Source: Burkholderiales bacterium
Lineage (GTDB): Bacteria; Pseudomonadota; Gammaproteobacteria; Burkholderiales; Burkholderiaceae_C
Assembly (NCBI GenBank): GCA_003963005.1
Contig: RXJW01000046.1
Coordinates: 62,001-126,000, forward strand
Length of the DNA stretch: 64,000 nucleotides
Reading direction: 5' to 3'
Shown: in pieces, positions 16,871-24,582 of the stretch
Numbering within the stretch: position 1 is the first letter of the stretch
Layout: each line of letters starts with the position of its first letter
Position numbers and translations under genes: made by a program
Notes under the pieces: model-generated
What the model was told of the DNA's origin: nothing
The model's input: the letters and a program-made list of their open reading frames with translations, nothing else
The model's database searches: none

Positions 16871-16891
16871 GTTACAACTCTCCGTAGTAAC
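16871..16891. promoter_or_regulatory. LysR-type operator candidate, GTTAC-N11-GTAAC
   Basis: Perfect 5 bp arms, GTTAC (16871-16875) and GTAAC (16887-16891), are separated by 11 bp. This matches the T-N11-A geometry of LysR recognition sites. The site lies 26 bp from the regulator start and 106 bp upstream of the transporter start, in the expected activation region of the divergent gallate operon. Confidence 0.55.
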
Positions 16892-16997
16892 CCGGGTCGA
16901 TAAAAAAGTTTGATGCCTGAAAGGCTGGAACTCACGCCGCGTTGCGGGGCCGTTCGCCACACTCTGCGGCATCAAACAAAGACTTACGGAGACAACC

Positions 16998-18359
16998 GTG
17001 AACCGCGTACCGACCACCAAGGTAGACGTCAAGGCGTTCATCGACGAGCGCCCCATGGGGGCCATGCAGTGGCTGCTGCTGGTGCTGTGCTTCGCCATCG
17101 TGGCGCTGGATGGCATGGACGTGGCCATCATGGGTTTCCTGGCGCCGTCCATCCTGCAGGAATGGAACGTGTCACGCGCCGCCTTTGGCATGGTGATGAG
17201 TGCTGCACCGTTCGGCCTGGTCATCGGCGCGCTGCTGGCCGGCCCGGCATCGGACCGCATCGGCCGCAAGGTGGTGCTGATCGGCTCCGTGCTGCTGTTC
17301 GGCGTGTTCACGTTGGCGACGGCCTATGCAGGCAGCCTCACCGAGATGGCCGCGCTGCGGCTGCTGACCGGCATAGGGCTCGGTGCGGCCATGCCCAACA
17401 CCAGCACGCTGCTGTCGGAGTACGTGCCGCAGCGCTCGCGTTCGCTGCTGATCGCCGTGATGTTCACGGGGTTCAACTTGGGCTCCGGGGTCGTGGGGTT
17501 CATCGCCGCGGCCATGATCCCGTCCAGCGGCTGGCGCTCGGTGCTCATGCTGGGAGGCGTGCTGCCTCTGCTGCTGGTGCCGGTGCTGGTGGCACTGCTG
17601 CCGGAGTCGGCGCGCTTCCTGGTGGTGCGCCGTGCGGCAGCAGACAAGATCGGCCGAGTCCTGGGGCGCGTGGGCGGGGCGCAGTTCGCGCCGGGCACCG
17701 AGTTCTTTGCACCGGAGCCGCCCGTGCAGGCCGCCAAGTCCATCGGGGTGCTGTTCGCCAAGGGCTATGGGCTGATGACCGGCGCGCTGTGGGTCACCTA
17801 CTTCATGGGCCTGCTGGTGATCTACCTGCTCACGGGCTGGCTGCCGACGCTCATCAAGGACGCCGGGCTGCCCATCTCTCAGGCCGCCACCATCACGGCG
17901 ATGTTCCAGATCGGTGGCACGGTCGGCGCCATCCTGGTCGGCTGGGCCATGGACCGCAGGGCTCCCACTCGCGTGATCGGTGCAGCCTACGCGCTGGGGG
18001 CGGTGGCCATCCTCGCATTGGGCCTGGGCGGCGCGTTGTCGGGTTCCCTCGCGATGCTGGTCACGGCGGCAGGCTTTTGCATGAGTGGCGCGCAGACCGG
18101 CTTGAACGCCTTCGCTCCCAACTGCTACCCGACACGGGCACGCGCCACGGGCGTCAGCTGGATGCTGGGCATGGGGCGATTCGGCAGCATCACCGGCTCC
18201 ATGGTGGGCGGGGTGTTGCTGTCGCTGGGCTGGGGGTTCGGGTCCATCATCTGCCTTCTCGCCGTGCCGGCCATGCTGGCCGCACTCGCCATCCAGTTGG
18301 CGCGCCGCGCCGAGGAGCCGGAAGGGCATCAACTCGTCGGCAAGTCGGTCGCCGCCTGA
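16998..18359 (+). CDS. AAHS-family aromatic acid:H+ symporter, probable gallate transporter
   Basis: This 453-residue MFS protein has about 12 hydrophobic helices. The AAHS signature DGMDVAIMGF lies in helix 1 and GPASDRIGRK in loop 2-3. A second cytosolic loop has GWAMDRRAP. This family imports benzoate-type acids such as 4-hydroxybenzoate, protocatechuate and gallate (PcaK, GalT). It is the first gene of the plus-strand gallate operon, 25 bp before gallate dioxygenase, so gallate is the likely substrate. The start follows GGAGACAACC. Confidence 0.87.
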   Translation: MNRVPTTKVDVKAFIDERPMGAMQWLLLVLCFAIVALDGMDVAIMGFLAPSILQEWNVSRAAFGMVMSAAPFGLVIGALLAGPASDRIGRKVVLIGSVLLFGVFTLATAYAGSLTEMAALRLLTGIGLGAAMPNTSTLLSEYVPQRSRSLLIAVMFTGFNLGSGVVGFIAAAMIPSSGWRSVLMLGGVLPLLLVPVLVALLPESARFLVVRRAAADKIGRVLGRVGGAQFAPGTEFFAPEPPVQAAKSIGVLFAKGYGLMTGALWVTYFMGLLVIYLLTGWLPTLIKDAGLPISQAATITAMFQIGGTVGAILVGWAMDRRAPTRVIGAAYALGAVAILALGLGGALSGSLAMLVTAAGFCMSGAQTGLNAFAPNCYPTRARATGVSWMLGMGRFGSITGSMVGGVLLSLGWGFGSIICLLAVPAMLAALAIQLARRAEEPEGHQLVGKSVAA

Positions 18360-18384
18360 GTCACCCACGTACCGGAACTTCGCT

Positions 18385-19677
18385 ATGGCCACGATCATCG
18401 GCGGCATCGCCGCCTCGCACACGCCAACCATCGGCTTCGCCTTTGACCGCGACAAGCGTGACGACCCTGTCTGGGCGCCGATCTTCACCGCCTTCGCACC
18501 GGTGCAGGCCTGGCTCGAAGCCAAGCGGCCCGACGTGCTGCTGATGATCTACAACGATCACATCACGTCGTTCTTCTTCGACCACTACAGCGCCTTTGCA
18601 TTGGGGACCGGCGAGCGCTGGCAGCCAGCGGACGAAGGTGGCGGCGCGCGGGCATTGCCCGCCATCGACGGCGACCCTGCGTTCGCAGCGCATCTGGGCC
18701 GCTCGCTGATGGCCGACGAGTTCGACCTGAGCTTCTTTCAGCAGCGCGCGCTGGACCACGGCTGCTTTTCGCCGCTGTCGGTGCTGAGCCGCCATGACGG
18801 CCAGGCCTGGCCGCACCGCCTGGTGCCATTGCAGGTCGGCGTGCTGCAGTTCCCCATCCCCACGGCGCGGCGCTGCTACCGGCTCGGCCAGGCGTTGCGC
18901 AGGGCCATTGAAAGCTATCCGCAGGACATCAAGGTGGCCGTCGTCGCCACCGGCGGGCTGTCGCACCAGGTCCATGGCGAGCGCGCCGGCTTCAACAACA
19001 CCGCGTGGGACGAGCGCTTCCTCGACCTGTTCGAGAACGACCCCGCACAGCTCACGGCGATGACGCATGCCCAGTACGCGGAATTGGGCGGCATGGAGGG
19101 CAGCGAGGTCATCATGTGGCTGGTGATGCGCGGAGCGCTGGCCGAGCGCGTGCACTGCCTCCACCGCTCCTACTACCTGCCGTCCATGGCGGGCATTGCG
19201 ACGGCCATCTACGAGAACGCCGACAGCACGCCCACGGAGCCCAGTCGCGCCGACGAGCAGCTGGCCGGGATCGAACAGTTGCCCGGCACCTACCCCTTCA
19301 CCATCGAGCGTGGCGTGCGCTGCTACCGGCTCAACGCCTTCCTGCACGACCTGGTGGTGCCTGAGAAGCGCGCAGCCTTCCTGGCCGATGAGGAAGCCGC
19401 CTTCGAACTCGCCGCCTTGAGCGATCAGGAGCGCGATCTCGTGCGCCGCCGTGATTGGCGCGGCCTCATTCACTACGGCGCAATCTTCTTCGTGCTGGAG
19501 AAGCTGGGCGCGGTGGTGGGCGTGTCCAACCTCCACATCTATGCGGCGATGCGCGGCGAGTCGCTGGAGGCCTTCCAGGCCACGCGCAACACACGGGCGC
19601 TGTACTCGGTCGCAGGCCAGGACGCCGGCGCGCTGAAGTGGGATGCCCCTTCATCACCGCCCCAAGCCACCGATTGA
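18385..19677 (+). CDS. galA: gallate dioxygenase, extradiol
   Basis: This 430-residue type II extradiol dioxygenase fuses a LigB-like catalytic domain (about 1-285) with a LigA-like domain (about 290-420). That fusion and length are typical of GalA and DesB rather than two-subunit LigAB. Fe(II) ligand candidates are H12 (SHTP), H59 (YNDHI) and a glutamate in MEGSE (E239 or E241). H194 in GGLSHQ is the acid/base residue. The enzyme cleaves gallate to 4-oxalomesaconate. The neighbours supply uptake and the two later enzymes. Protocatechuate or methylgallate activity cannot be excluded by sequence alone. Confidence 0.9.
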   Translation: MATIIGGIAASHTPTIGFAFDRDKRDDPVWAPIFTAFAPVQAWLEAKRPDVLLMIYNDHITSFFFDHYSAFALGTGERWQPADEGGGARALPAIDGDPAFAAHLGRSLMADEFDLSFFQQRALDHGCFSPLSVLSRHDGQAWPHRLVPLQVGVLQFPIPTARRCYRLGQALRRAIESYPQDIKVAVVATGGLSHQVHGERAGFNNTAWDERFLDLFENDPAQLTAMTHAQYAELGGMEGSEVIMWLVMRGALAERVHCLHRSYYLPSMAGIATAIYENADSTPTEPSRADEQLAGIEQLPGTYPFTIERGVRCYRLNAFLHDLVVPEKRAAFLADEEAAFELAALSDQERDLVRRRDWRGLIHYGAIFFVLEKLGAVVGVSNLHIYAAMRGESLEAFQATRNTRALYSVAGQDAGALKWDAPSSPPQATD

Positions 19678-19698
19678 CAACAACAAGGAGACAACCCA

Positions 19699-20799
19699 GT
19701 GAAAACGCTGAAAACAGGAATGGCCGCTGCTGCCCTGCTGCTCTGCAGTGGCGCACAAGCTCAGAACGTGACGATCTACGGCCTGCTGGACCAGGCGGTC
19801 GAGCACCTGAACAACGTGGGCGCCTCCCACGGTTCGCTGACCCGCCTGCCGGGCCTGGCCGGCAGCTTCCCTTCGCGGCTGGGCTTCCGCGGCTCGGAGG
19901 ACCTGGGTGACGGCTTGAAGGCGGTCTTCACGCTGGAAATGGGCATGGGTCTGGACACCGGCACCCTGAACCAAGGCGGGCGCGCCTGGGGCCGCCAGGC
20001 CTTCGTGGGTTTGCAGGGCAGCTGGGGCACAGTGTCGCTGGGTCGGCAGTACTCGATGTTGTTCTGGTCGCAGCTGGACGCCGACATTCTGGGTCCCAAC
20101 ACCTTCGGCTCCGGGTCGCTGGACAACTACCTGCCCAACGACCGCGTCGACAACACCGTGGCCTATCGCGGCACCTTCAATGGCCTCACAGTCGGGGCGA
20201 CCTACAGCGTGGGCCGCGACTCTGTCAACGCGGGACCCAGTCCTTCGGGCACCAACTGTCCCGGCGAAAGCGCGGCGGACACATCGGCCTGCCGCCAGTG
20301 GTCGGCCATGCTGAAGTACGACACGCCCACCTGGGGTGCCGTGGCCGTGGTGGACGAGATCCGTGGCGGCGCGGGCGCGTTTGCGGGGCTGACCAGCAGC
20401 GCCATGAAGGACCGCCGCTCGTCGCTGGCGGGCTGGGTCAAGTTCGGCCCCGACATCAAGCTGGGCGCCGGCCTGATCGCACGCAAGAACGACGGCAGTG
20501 CCACCACACCGAAGAGCACGCTCTGGTACGTCGGCGGCACGTACAACCTCACACCCGTGTGGAGCACCGACGTGGAAGTCTTCAAGCTGGATTTCAAGGA
20601 CAGCGCCAACCAGGCCACGCTGTATGCGCTGCGCACCACCTACCAGTTCTCCAAGCGCACTGCCGTGTACGCCACTGGCGGGCACATCGCCAACGACGGC
20701 ACGCTGGCGCTGGGCGTGAGCAACGGCGCAGCCGGCGCGACGCCAGCCGCCGGCACGGGCCAGACCGGCATCGCTGTCGGCATCCGTCACGCCTTCTGA
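19699..20799 (+). CDS. Gram-negative trimeric porin
   Basis: This 366-residue outer-membrane barrel begins with a signal peptide (about residues 1-21). NVTIYGLLDQAVEHLNN, GSRLGFRGSEDLGDGLKAVF-type strands and a terminal GIRHAF are characteristic of beta-proteobacterial porins. A ribosome binding site AAGGAGAC precedes the start. In this operon it probably lets gallate or small galloyl compounds cross the outer membrane. It is not a TonB-type receptor and has no plug domain. Confidence 0.9.
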   Translation: MKTLKTGMAAAALLLCSGAQAQNVTIYGLLDQAVEHLNNVGASHGSLTRLPGLAGSFPSRLGFRGSEDLGDGLKAVFTLEMGMGLDTGTLNQGGRAWGRQAFVGLQGSWGTVSLGRQYSMLFWSQLDADILGPNTFGSGSLDNYLPNDRVDNTVAYRGTFNGLTVGATYSVGRDSVNAGPSPSGTNCPGESAADTSACRQWSAMLKYDTPTWGAVAVVDEIRGGAGAFAGLTSSAMKDRRSSLAGWVKFGPDIKLGAGLIARKNDGSATTPKSTLWYVGGTYNLTPVWSTDVEVFKLDFKDSANQATLYALRTTYQFSKRTAVYATGGHIANDGTLALGVSNGAAGATPAAGTGQTGIAVGIRHAF

Positions 20800-20820
20800 G
20801 CGCTGGTGCCACCGCACGAC

Positions 20821-21525
20821 ATGACAGTGGTTCTGCGAGGCATTTCGTCGATGGCCACCCAGGCGCTGCTGGCCGACCTGGCCGCCGCCTGTGAGCGCGA
20901 CACCGGCACGGTGCTGCGGTTCGAGTCGGTCGGCGGCGTCGATGCCGCAGCGCGCGTGCGTTCGGGAGAGGCCTTCGATCTGGTGGTCCTCGCCGACGCT
21001 GCCATCGCCCAGCTGCAGGCCGGTGGCCTTGTGGACAGTACGCCGCTGGAACTGGGCGCATCGGCCATGGCCGTGGCCGCGCCGGCGGGTGTCGAGCGGC
21101 CGGACGTAGGCTCGGTGGAGGCGCTGCGCGACGCCTTGCTGGCCGCGCCGCGCATCGCCTACTCCACCGGCCCCAGCGGCACTGCGCTGCTGATGCTGCT
21201 GGAGCGCTGGGGCCTGACCGACAGGCTGAAACCGCGGCTGGTCCAAGCCCGCCCGGGGGTGCCAGTGGCAGCACTGCTGGCGGCGGGCGAGGCACAGCTG
21301 GGATTCCAGCAGTTCAGCGAGCTTCAGGGGCAGCCCGGCATTGCACTGCTGGGCCCGATGCCCCCCGGCGCTGAGGTCGTCACGCGTTTCGTCGGTGCCG
21401 TGGCGGCTGCGTCGCAGCAGAGCCACCCTGCCCGCGCCGCGCTGGAATTCATGTCTGCGCCAGCGCGTGATGCGATCCGGCGCACCCACGGGATGTCATC
21501 CACAACAACAAGCAGTCAACCATGA
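20821..21525 (+). CDS. cytosolic periplasmic-binding-fold protein, SBP_bac_11-like
   Basis: This 234-residue protein has the fold of ModA-like substrate-binding proteins: a first strand LRGISSMATQALLADLAAAC, FDLVVLADAAI, and YSTGPSGTALLMLLERWGL. It has no signal peptide at either plausible start (ATG 20821 or GTG 20806), so it should be cytosolic. Its stop overlaps the start of the hydratase gene by 4 bp, so it is translationally coupled to a catabolic enzyme. It occupies a slot where many gallate operons encode an oxalomesaconate tautomerase. I cannot assign a function; ligand sensing or an enzymatic role are both open. Confidence 0.7.
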   Translation: MTVVLRGISSMATQALLADLAAACERDTGTVLRFESVGGVDAAARVRSGEAFDLVVLADAAIAQLQAGGLVDSTPLELGASAMAVAAPAGVERPDVGSVEALRDALLAAPRIAYSTGPSGTALLMLLERWGLTDRLKPRLVQARPGVPVAALLAAGEAQLGFQQFSELQGQPGIALLGPMPPGAEVVTRFVGAVAAASQQSHPARAALEFMSAPARDAIRRTHGMSSTTTSSQP

Positions 21526-22550
21526 TCATCGATGTACACGGCCACTACACAACCGCACCCGCGGCGCTGGGGGCTTGGCGCGATCTGCAAATCGCGGGCT
21601 TGAAGGACCCCAGCCTGAGGCCATCACCGGCGTCGCTGAAGATCAGCGACGACGAGTTGCGCGAATCCATCGAGACCAACCAGCTCGCCAAGATGCGAGA
21701 ACGCGGCATCGACCTGACCGTGTTCAGCCCGCGTGCCAGCTTCATGGCCCACCACATCGGCGACTTCGACACATCGGCCACCTGGGCGACGATCTGCAAC
21801 GAGCTGTGCCATCGCGTGAGCGCCATGTTCCCCGAGCATTTCGTCGGGGCGGCGATGCTGCCGCAAAGCCCCGGCGTGGCGCCGGCCAGCTGCATTCCGG
21901 AACTGGAACGCTGCGTCAGGGACTACGGCTTCGTCGGCATCAACCTCAACCCCGATCCGTCGGGCGGGCACTGGACGAGCCCACCGCTGACCGACCGGCA
22001 TTGGTACCCGCTGTACGAAAAGATGGTAGAGCTGGACATCCCGGCCATGATCCACGTCTCCACCAGCTGCAACGCATGCTTTCACACGACAGGCGCGCAT
22101 TACCTGAACGCAGACACGACGGCCTTCATGCAATGCCTGTCCGGTGATCTGTTCAAGGACTTCCCGACGCTGCGCTTCCTGATCCCGCATGGCGGCGGCG
22201 CCGTGCCCTACCACTGGGGGCGTTTCCGCGGTCTGGCCCAGGAGCTCAAGAAGCCGTTGCTGGAAGAACACCTGCTGCAGAACATCTTCTTCGACACCTG
22301 CGTCTATCACCAGCCCGGCATCGACCTGCTGACGGCCGTCATCCCCGTTGAGAACGTGCTGTTCGCCTCGGAAATGATCGGTGCCGTGCGAGGCGTGGAC
22401 CCACAGACCGGCCATCACTTCGACGACACGCGGCGCTACATCGAAGCCACGCCCCATCTCACCGAAGCGCAGCGACACCTGGTGTTCGAAGGCAATGCAC
22501 GGCGCGTGTTTCCTCGCCTGAACGCGAGGCTGAACCACAAGGGGCTTTGA
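21522..22550 (+). CDS. ligJ: 4-oxalomesaconate hydratase, amidohydrolase fold
   Basis: This 342-residue protein of the amidohydrolase superfamily matches LigJ. The zinc ligands fall at H6 and H8 (DVHGHY), H178 (MIHVS) and E284 (ASEM). H223 in IPHGGG is the general-base candidate; to my knowledge these are the positions described for Sphingobium LigJ. It adds water to the oxalomesaconate-derived substrate to give 4-carboxy-4-hydroxy-2-oxoadipate. It lies between the binding-protein-like gene and the aldolase, which starts 1 bp after its stop. Confidence 0.88.
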   Translation: MIIDVHGHYTTAPAALGAWRDLQIAGLKDPSLRPSPASLKISDDELRESIETNQLAKMRERGIDLTVFSPRASFMAHHIGDFDTSATWATICNELCHRVSAMFPEHFVGAAMLPQSPGVAPASCIPELERCVRDYGFVGINLNPDPSGGHWTSPPLTDRHWYPLYEKMVELDIPAMIHVSTSCNACFHTTGAHYLNADTTAFMQCLSGDLFKDFPTLRFLIPHGGGAVPYHWGRFRGLAQELKKPLLEEHLLQNIFFDTCVYHQPGIDLLTAVIPVENVLFASEMIGAVRGVDPQTGHHFDDTRRYIEATPHLTEAQRHLVFEGNARRVFPRLNARLNHKGL

Positions 22551-22551
22551 C

Positions 22552-23235
22552 ATGTACGAGCTGGGTGTTGTCTACCGCAATATCGAACGCGCCGACCGCG
22601 CCACGGCGGATGCCTTGGCTGCCCTGGGTTCGGCCACGGTGCATGAAGCCATGGGCCGTGTGGGCCTGCTGAAGCCCTACATGCGGCCCATCTACGCCGG
22701 GGCACAGGTCAGCGGCACCGCCGTCACCGTCTTGCTGCACCCGGGGGACAACTGGATGATGCATGTCGCGGCAGAGCAGATCCAGCAGGGCGACATTGTC
22801 GTCGCCGCCATCACGGCGGAATGCACCGACGGCTACTTCGGCGACCTGCTGGCGACCAGCTTCCAGTCGCGGGGCGCCCGTGCGCTGATCATCGATGCCG
22901 GCGTGCGCGACATCAAGACACTGACCGAGATGCGCTTCCCCGTCTGGAGCAAGTGTGTCTCAGCGAAAGGCACCATCAAGGCCACGCTCGGTTCGGTCAA
23001 CATCCCGGTGGTGTGCGCCGGCATGTGGGTGACGCCAGGCGACGTGATCGTGGCGGACGACGACGGTGTGGCCTGCGTGCCGCGCGGCCTGGCCGCCAAG
23101 ACCCTGGCCGCTGCGCAAGCGCGCGAGCGCCACGAAGGCGCCAAGCGTGAGCAGCTCGCTGCTGGCGTGCTGGGGCTCGACATGTACAAGATGCGGCCAG
23201 CGCTGGAGCAGGCCGGGTTGCGATACGTCGACTGA
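22552..23235 (+). CDS. ligK: 4-carboxy-4-hydroxy-2-oxoadipate aldolase
   Basis: This 227-residue class II (metal-dependent) aldolase belongs to the RraA/HMG-CHA aldolase family. It shows [12 protein letters not shown] at the N-terminus, [14 protein letters not shown] in the middle and the metal/pyruvate-binding AGVRDIKTL, with R119 and D120. It splits CHA to pyruvate and oxaloacetate, the final step of gallate meta-cleavage, and may also decarboxylate oxaloacetate as homologues do. It is the last gene of the plus-strand operon that starts with the transporter. Confidence 0.9.
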   Translation: MYELGVVYRNIERADRATADALAALGSATVHEAMGRVGLLKPYMRPIYAGAQVSGTAVTVLLHPGDNWMMHVAAEQIQQGDIVVAAITAECTDGYFGDLLATSFQSRGARALIIDAGVRDIKTLTEMRFPVWSKCVSAKGTIKATLGSVNIPVVCAGMWVTPGDVIVADDDGVACVPRGLAAKTLAAAQARERHEGAKREQLAAGVLGLDMYKMRPALEQAGLRYVD

Positions 23236-23593
23236 CCCTTCGAGGCCTCAGCGCCGGGTCAACCCCGCGATGACGTCACCCGACGCCGGCGCGCTTGATT
23301 CGCGCTGCATGGCCATGTGCGCGCTGGTTCGCAGGGGCTCCGCACATTCGCCACGCCGACCGTGCAGGCACGGCAACCGCGACGTCGGCACCCGGGATCG
23401 TTCGCCGGCCCGCAGCTTGGGATGCCGAGGGAGGGCTAGAGCTTGGTCCCCGGGAGACAGGAAGCTCATCAGCCGCCGCGATTTCCGACATCGGGTCGGC
23501 CAGGTGAAGCTCTGCAAAGCTCAAGTGAGTCGCTGGACGAAGAGGAAGTTACGATATATCGTAGATGCATCTAAAACACATCATAAGTGCATC
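23236..23593. other. gap before PadR gene, 358 bp
   Basis: No gene is supported. The distal 50 bp are AT-rich and carry palindromes, and they form the promoter of the PadR-like gene. The proximal 250 bp show a minus-strand open frame of 89 codons without a recognisable domain. I treat it as non-coding. Confidence 0.4.
23550..23563. promoter_or_regulatory. palindrome TACGATATATCGTA, PadR operator candidate
   Basis: A perfect 14 bp palindrome in an AT-rich island lies 30 bp upstream of the PadR-like start. ATGCAT motifs follow closely at about 23565 and at the start codon. PadR regulators, including the YqjI subgroup, autoregulate from such AT-rich dyads, so this is the most likely operator for this gene and its downstream operon. 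Confidence 0.55.
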
Positions 23594-24268
23594 ATGCATC
23601 CACGACAGATCTTCTTCGACCGGCGCTCAGCCGGGGCGCCCTCGTCACCCTTGCGGCAGGGCGAGCGCGGTACTCATCAGCCGCGTCACGGCCTGCCGGG
23701 CTGGCAGGCCATCGGGCGCGGCGGCCACCGTGGGCCGGCTGAGGGCGGCTTCGGTCGCCACGGCGGTGGCCCGGGCGGGCACGGTGGCGGCCACGGCCGC
23801 GGCGGGCGCATGTTCGAGGCCGGCGCGATCAAGCTGCTGGCGCTGAGCCTGGTCGCCGAGCGGCCCAGCTACGGCTACGAGCTCATCAAGTTCATCGAGG
23901 GCCTGGTAGGCGGCGACTACAGCCCGAGCCCGGGCGTCATCTACCCGACGCTGACCTACCTGGTGGACATGGGCTGGGCGACGGTGGCGGACGGTGACGC
24001 CGGCCGCAAGCAGTACACGGTGACACCTGAAGGCCTCGCGCAACTGGAGCGCCAGCGCGACGAACTGAGCGCCCTGACCGAACGGCTGCGCGGCGTGCGA
24101 GAGGGCGCGGGTGCCCGGCGCTCGCCGGACATCGAGCGCGCCATGGGCAACCTGAAGGCGGTGCTGCACATGCGCTTTTCGCCGGCCACTGCCAGCCCCG
24201 ATCTCGCCCGGCGCGTGGCCGCGCTGATCGACGAGGCCGCGCTCGCCATCCAGAAGCTGGAGGTCTGA
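23594..24268 (+). CDS. PadR-family regulator, YqjI-like, Gly/His-rich N-terminus
   Basis: This 224-residue protein has a Gly/His/Arg-rich segment (about 28-72, with repeated GGHG) in front of a PadR winged helix (73-155: KLLALSLVAERPSYGYELIK, SPSPGVIYPTL, then AGRKQYTVTPEG). A helical C-terminal dimerisation part follows. This layout matches the nickel/iron-responsive YqjI regulators, where the His-rich tail binds metal. The start at 23594 is the first ATG that includes the His-rich part without running into upstream non-coding DNA. The next gene begins 2 bp after its stop, and the tannase follows, so it may control both. Confidence 0.82.
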   Translation: MHPRQIFFDRRSAGAPSSPLRQGERGTHQPRHGLPGWQAIGRGGHRGPAEGGFGRHGGGPGGHGGGHGRGGRMFEAGAIKLLALSLVAERPSYGYELIKFIEGLVGGDYSPSPGVIYPTLTYLVDMGWATVADGDAGRKQYTVTPEGLAQLERQRDELSALTERLRGVREGAGARRSPDIERAMGNLKAVLHMRFSPATASPDLARRVAALIDEAALAIQKLEV

Positions 24269-24270
24269 CG

Positions 24271-24582
24271 ATGAAGCAGCACCGTTACCGCGTGACTGTC
24301 GAACACCTCGCCCTGCCGGACGGCAGCCCGCCGCCCACACCGCAGCCGCTGAGCTTCGAGGCCGGCAACCATGACGACATCCTCGCCATCGTGGCCCGCA
24401 TGCGCCAGCGCGGCGACCTGCCCGAGGCGGACGCCACCGCTCTGGCCGTGGGCCTGAAGCTGTTCAGCGAGGTCATGCTGCAGCACCGCGGCCTGCCCTT
24501 GTTCGCCGGCTTCACGCCGCACTTCAAGGCCTTCATGCAGCAGCTCAAGCGCGGCCCGGCTGCCTCGCAGGCCCTGCCATGA
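24271..24582 (+). CDS. DUF3861 protein
   Basis: This 103-residue soluble protein matches DUF3861. It has MKQHRYRVTVEHL at the start, then a NHDDILAIVARMR helix and AVGLKLFSEVML. No function is known for the family. It lies between a PadR-like regulator (2 bp upstream) and a tannase (ATGA overlap), so the three genes form an operon. Distant relatives occur beside YqjI/YqjH-type metal genes, but that link is from memory and uncertain. Confidence 0.75.
   Translation: MKQHRYRVTVEHLALPDGSPPPTPQPLSFEAGNHDDILAIVARMRQRGDLPEADATALAVGLKLFSEVMLQHRGLPLFAGFTPHFKAFMQQLKRGPAASQALP

Noticed and set aside
20806-20820. GTG start for the binding-protein-like gene
   Set aside because: It would add only five residues without a better ribosome binding site; ATG at 20821 is simpler, and neither gives a signal peptide.
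23248-23517. 89-codon minus-strand frame before the PadR gene
   Set aside because: No start signal, no domain and basic-residue bias of a GC-rich non-coding frame.
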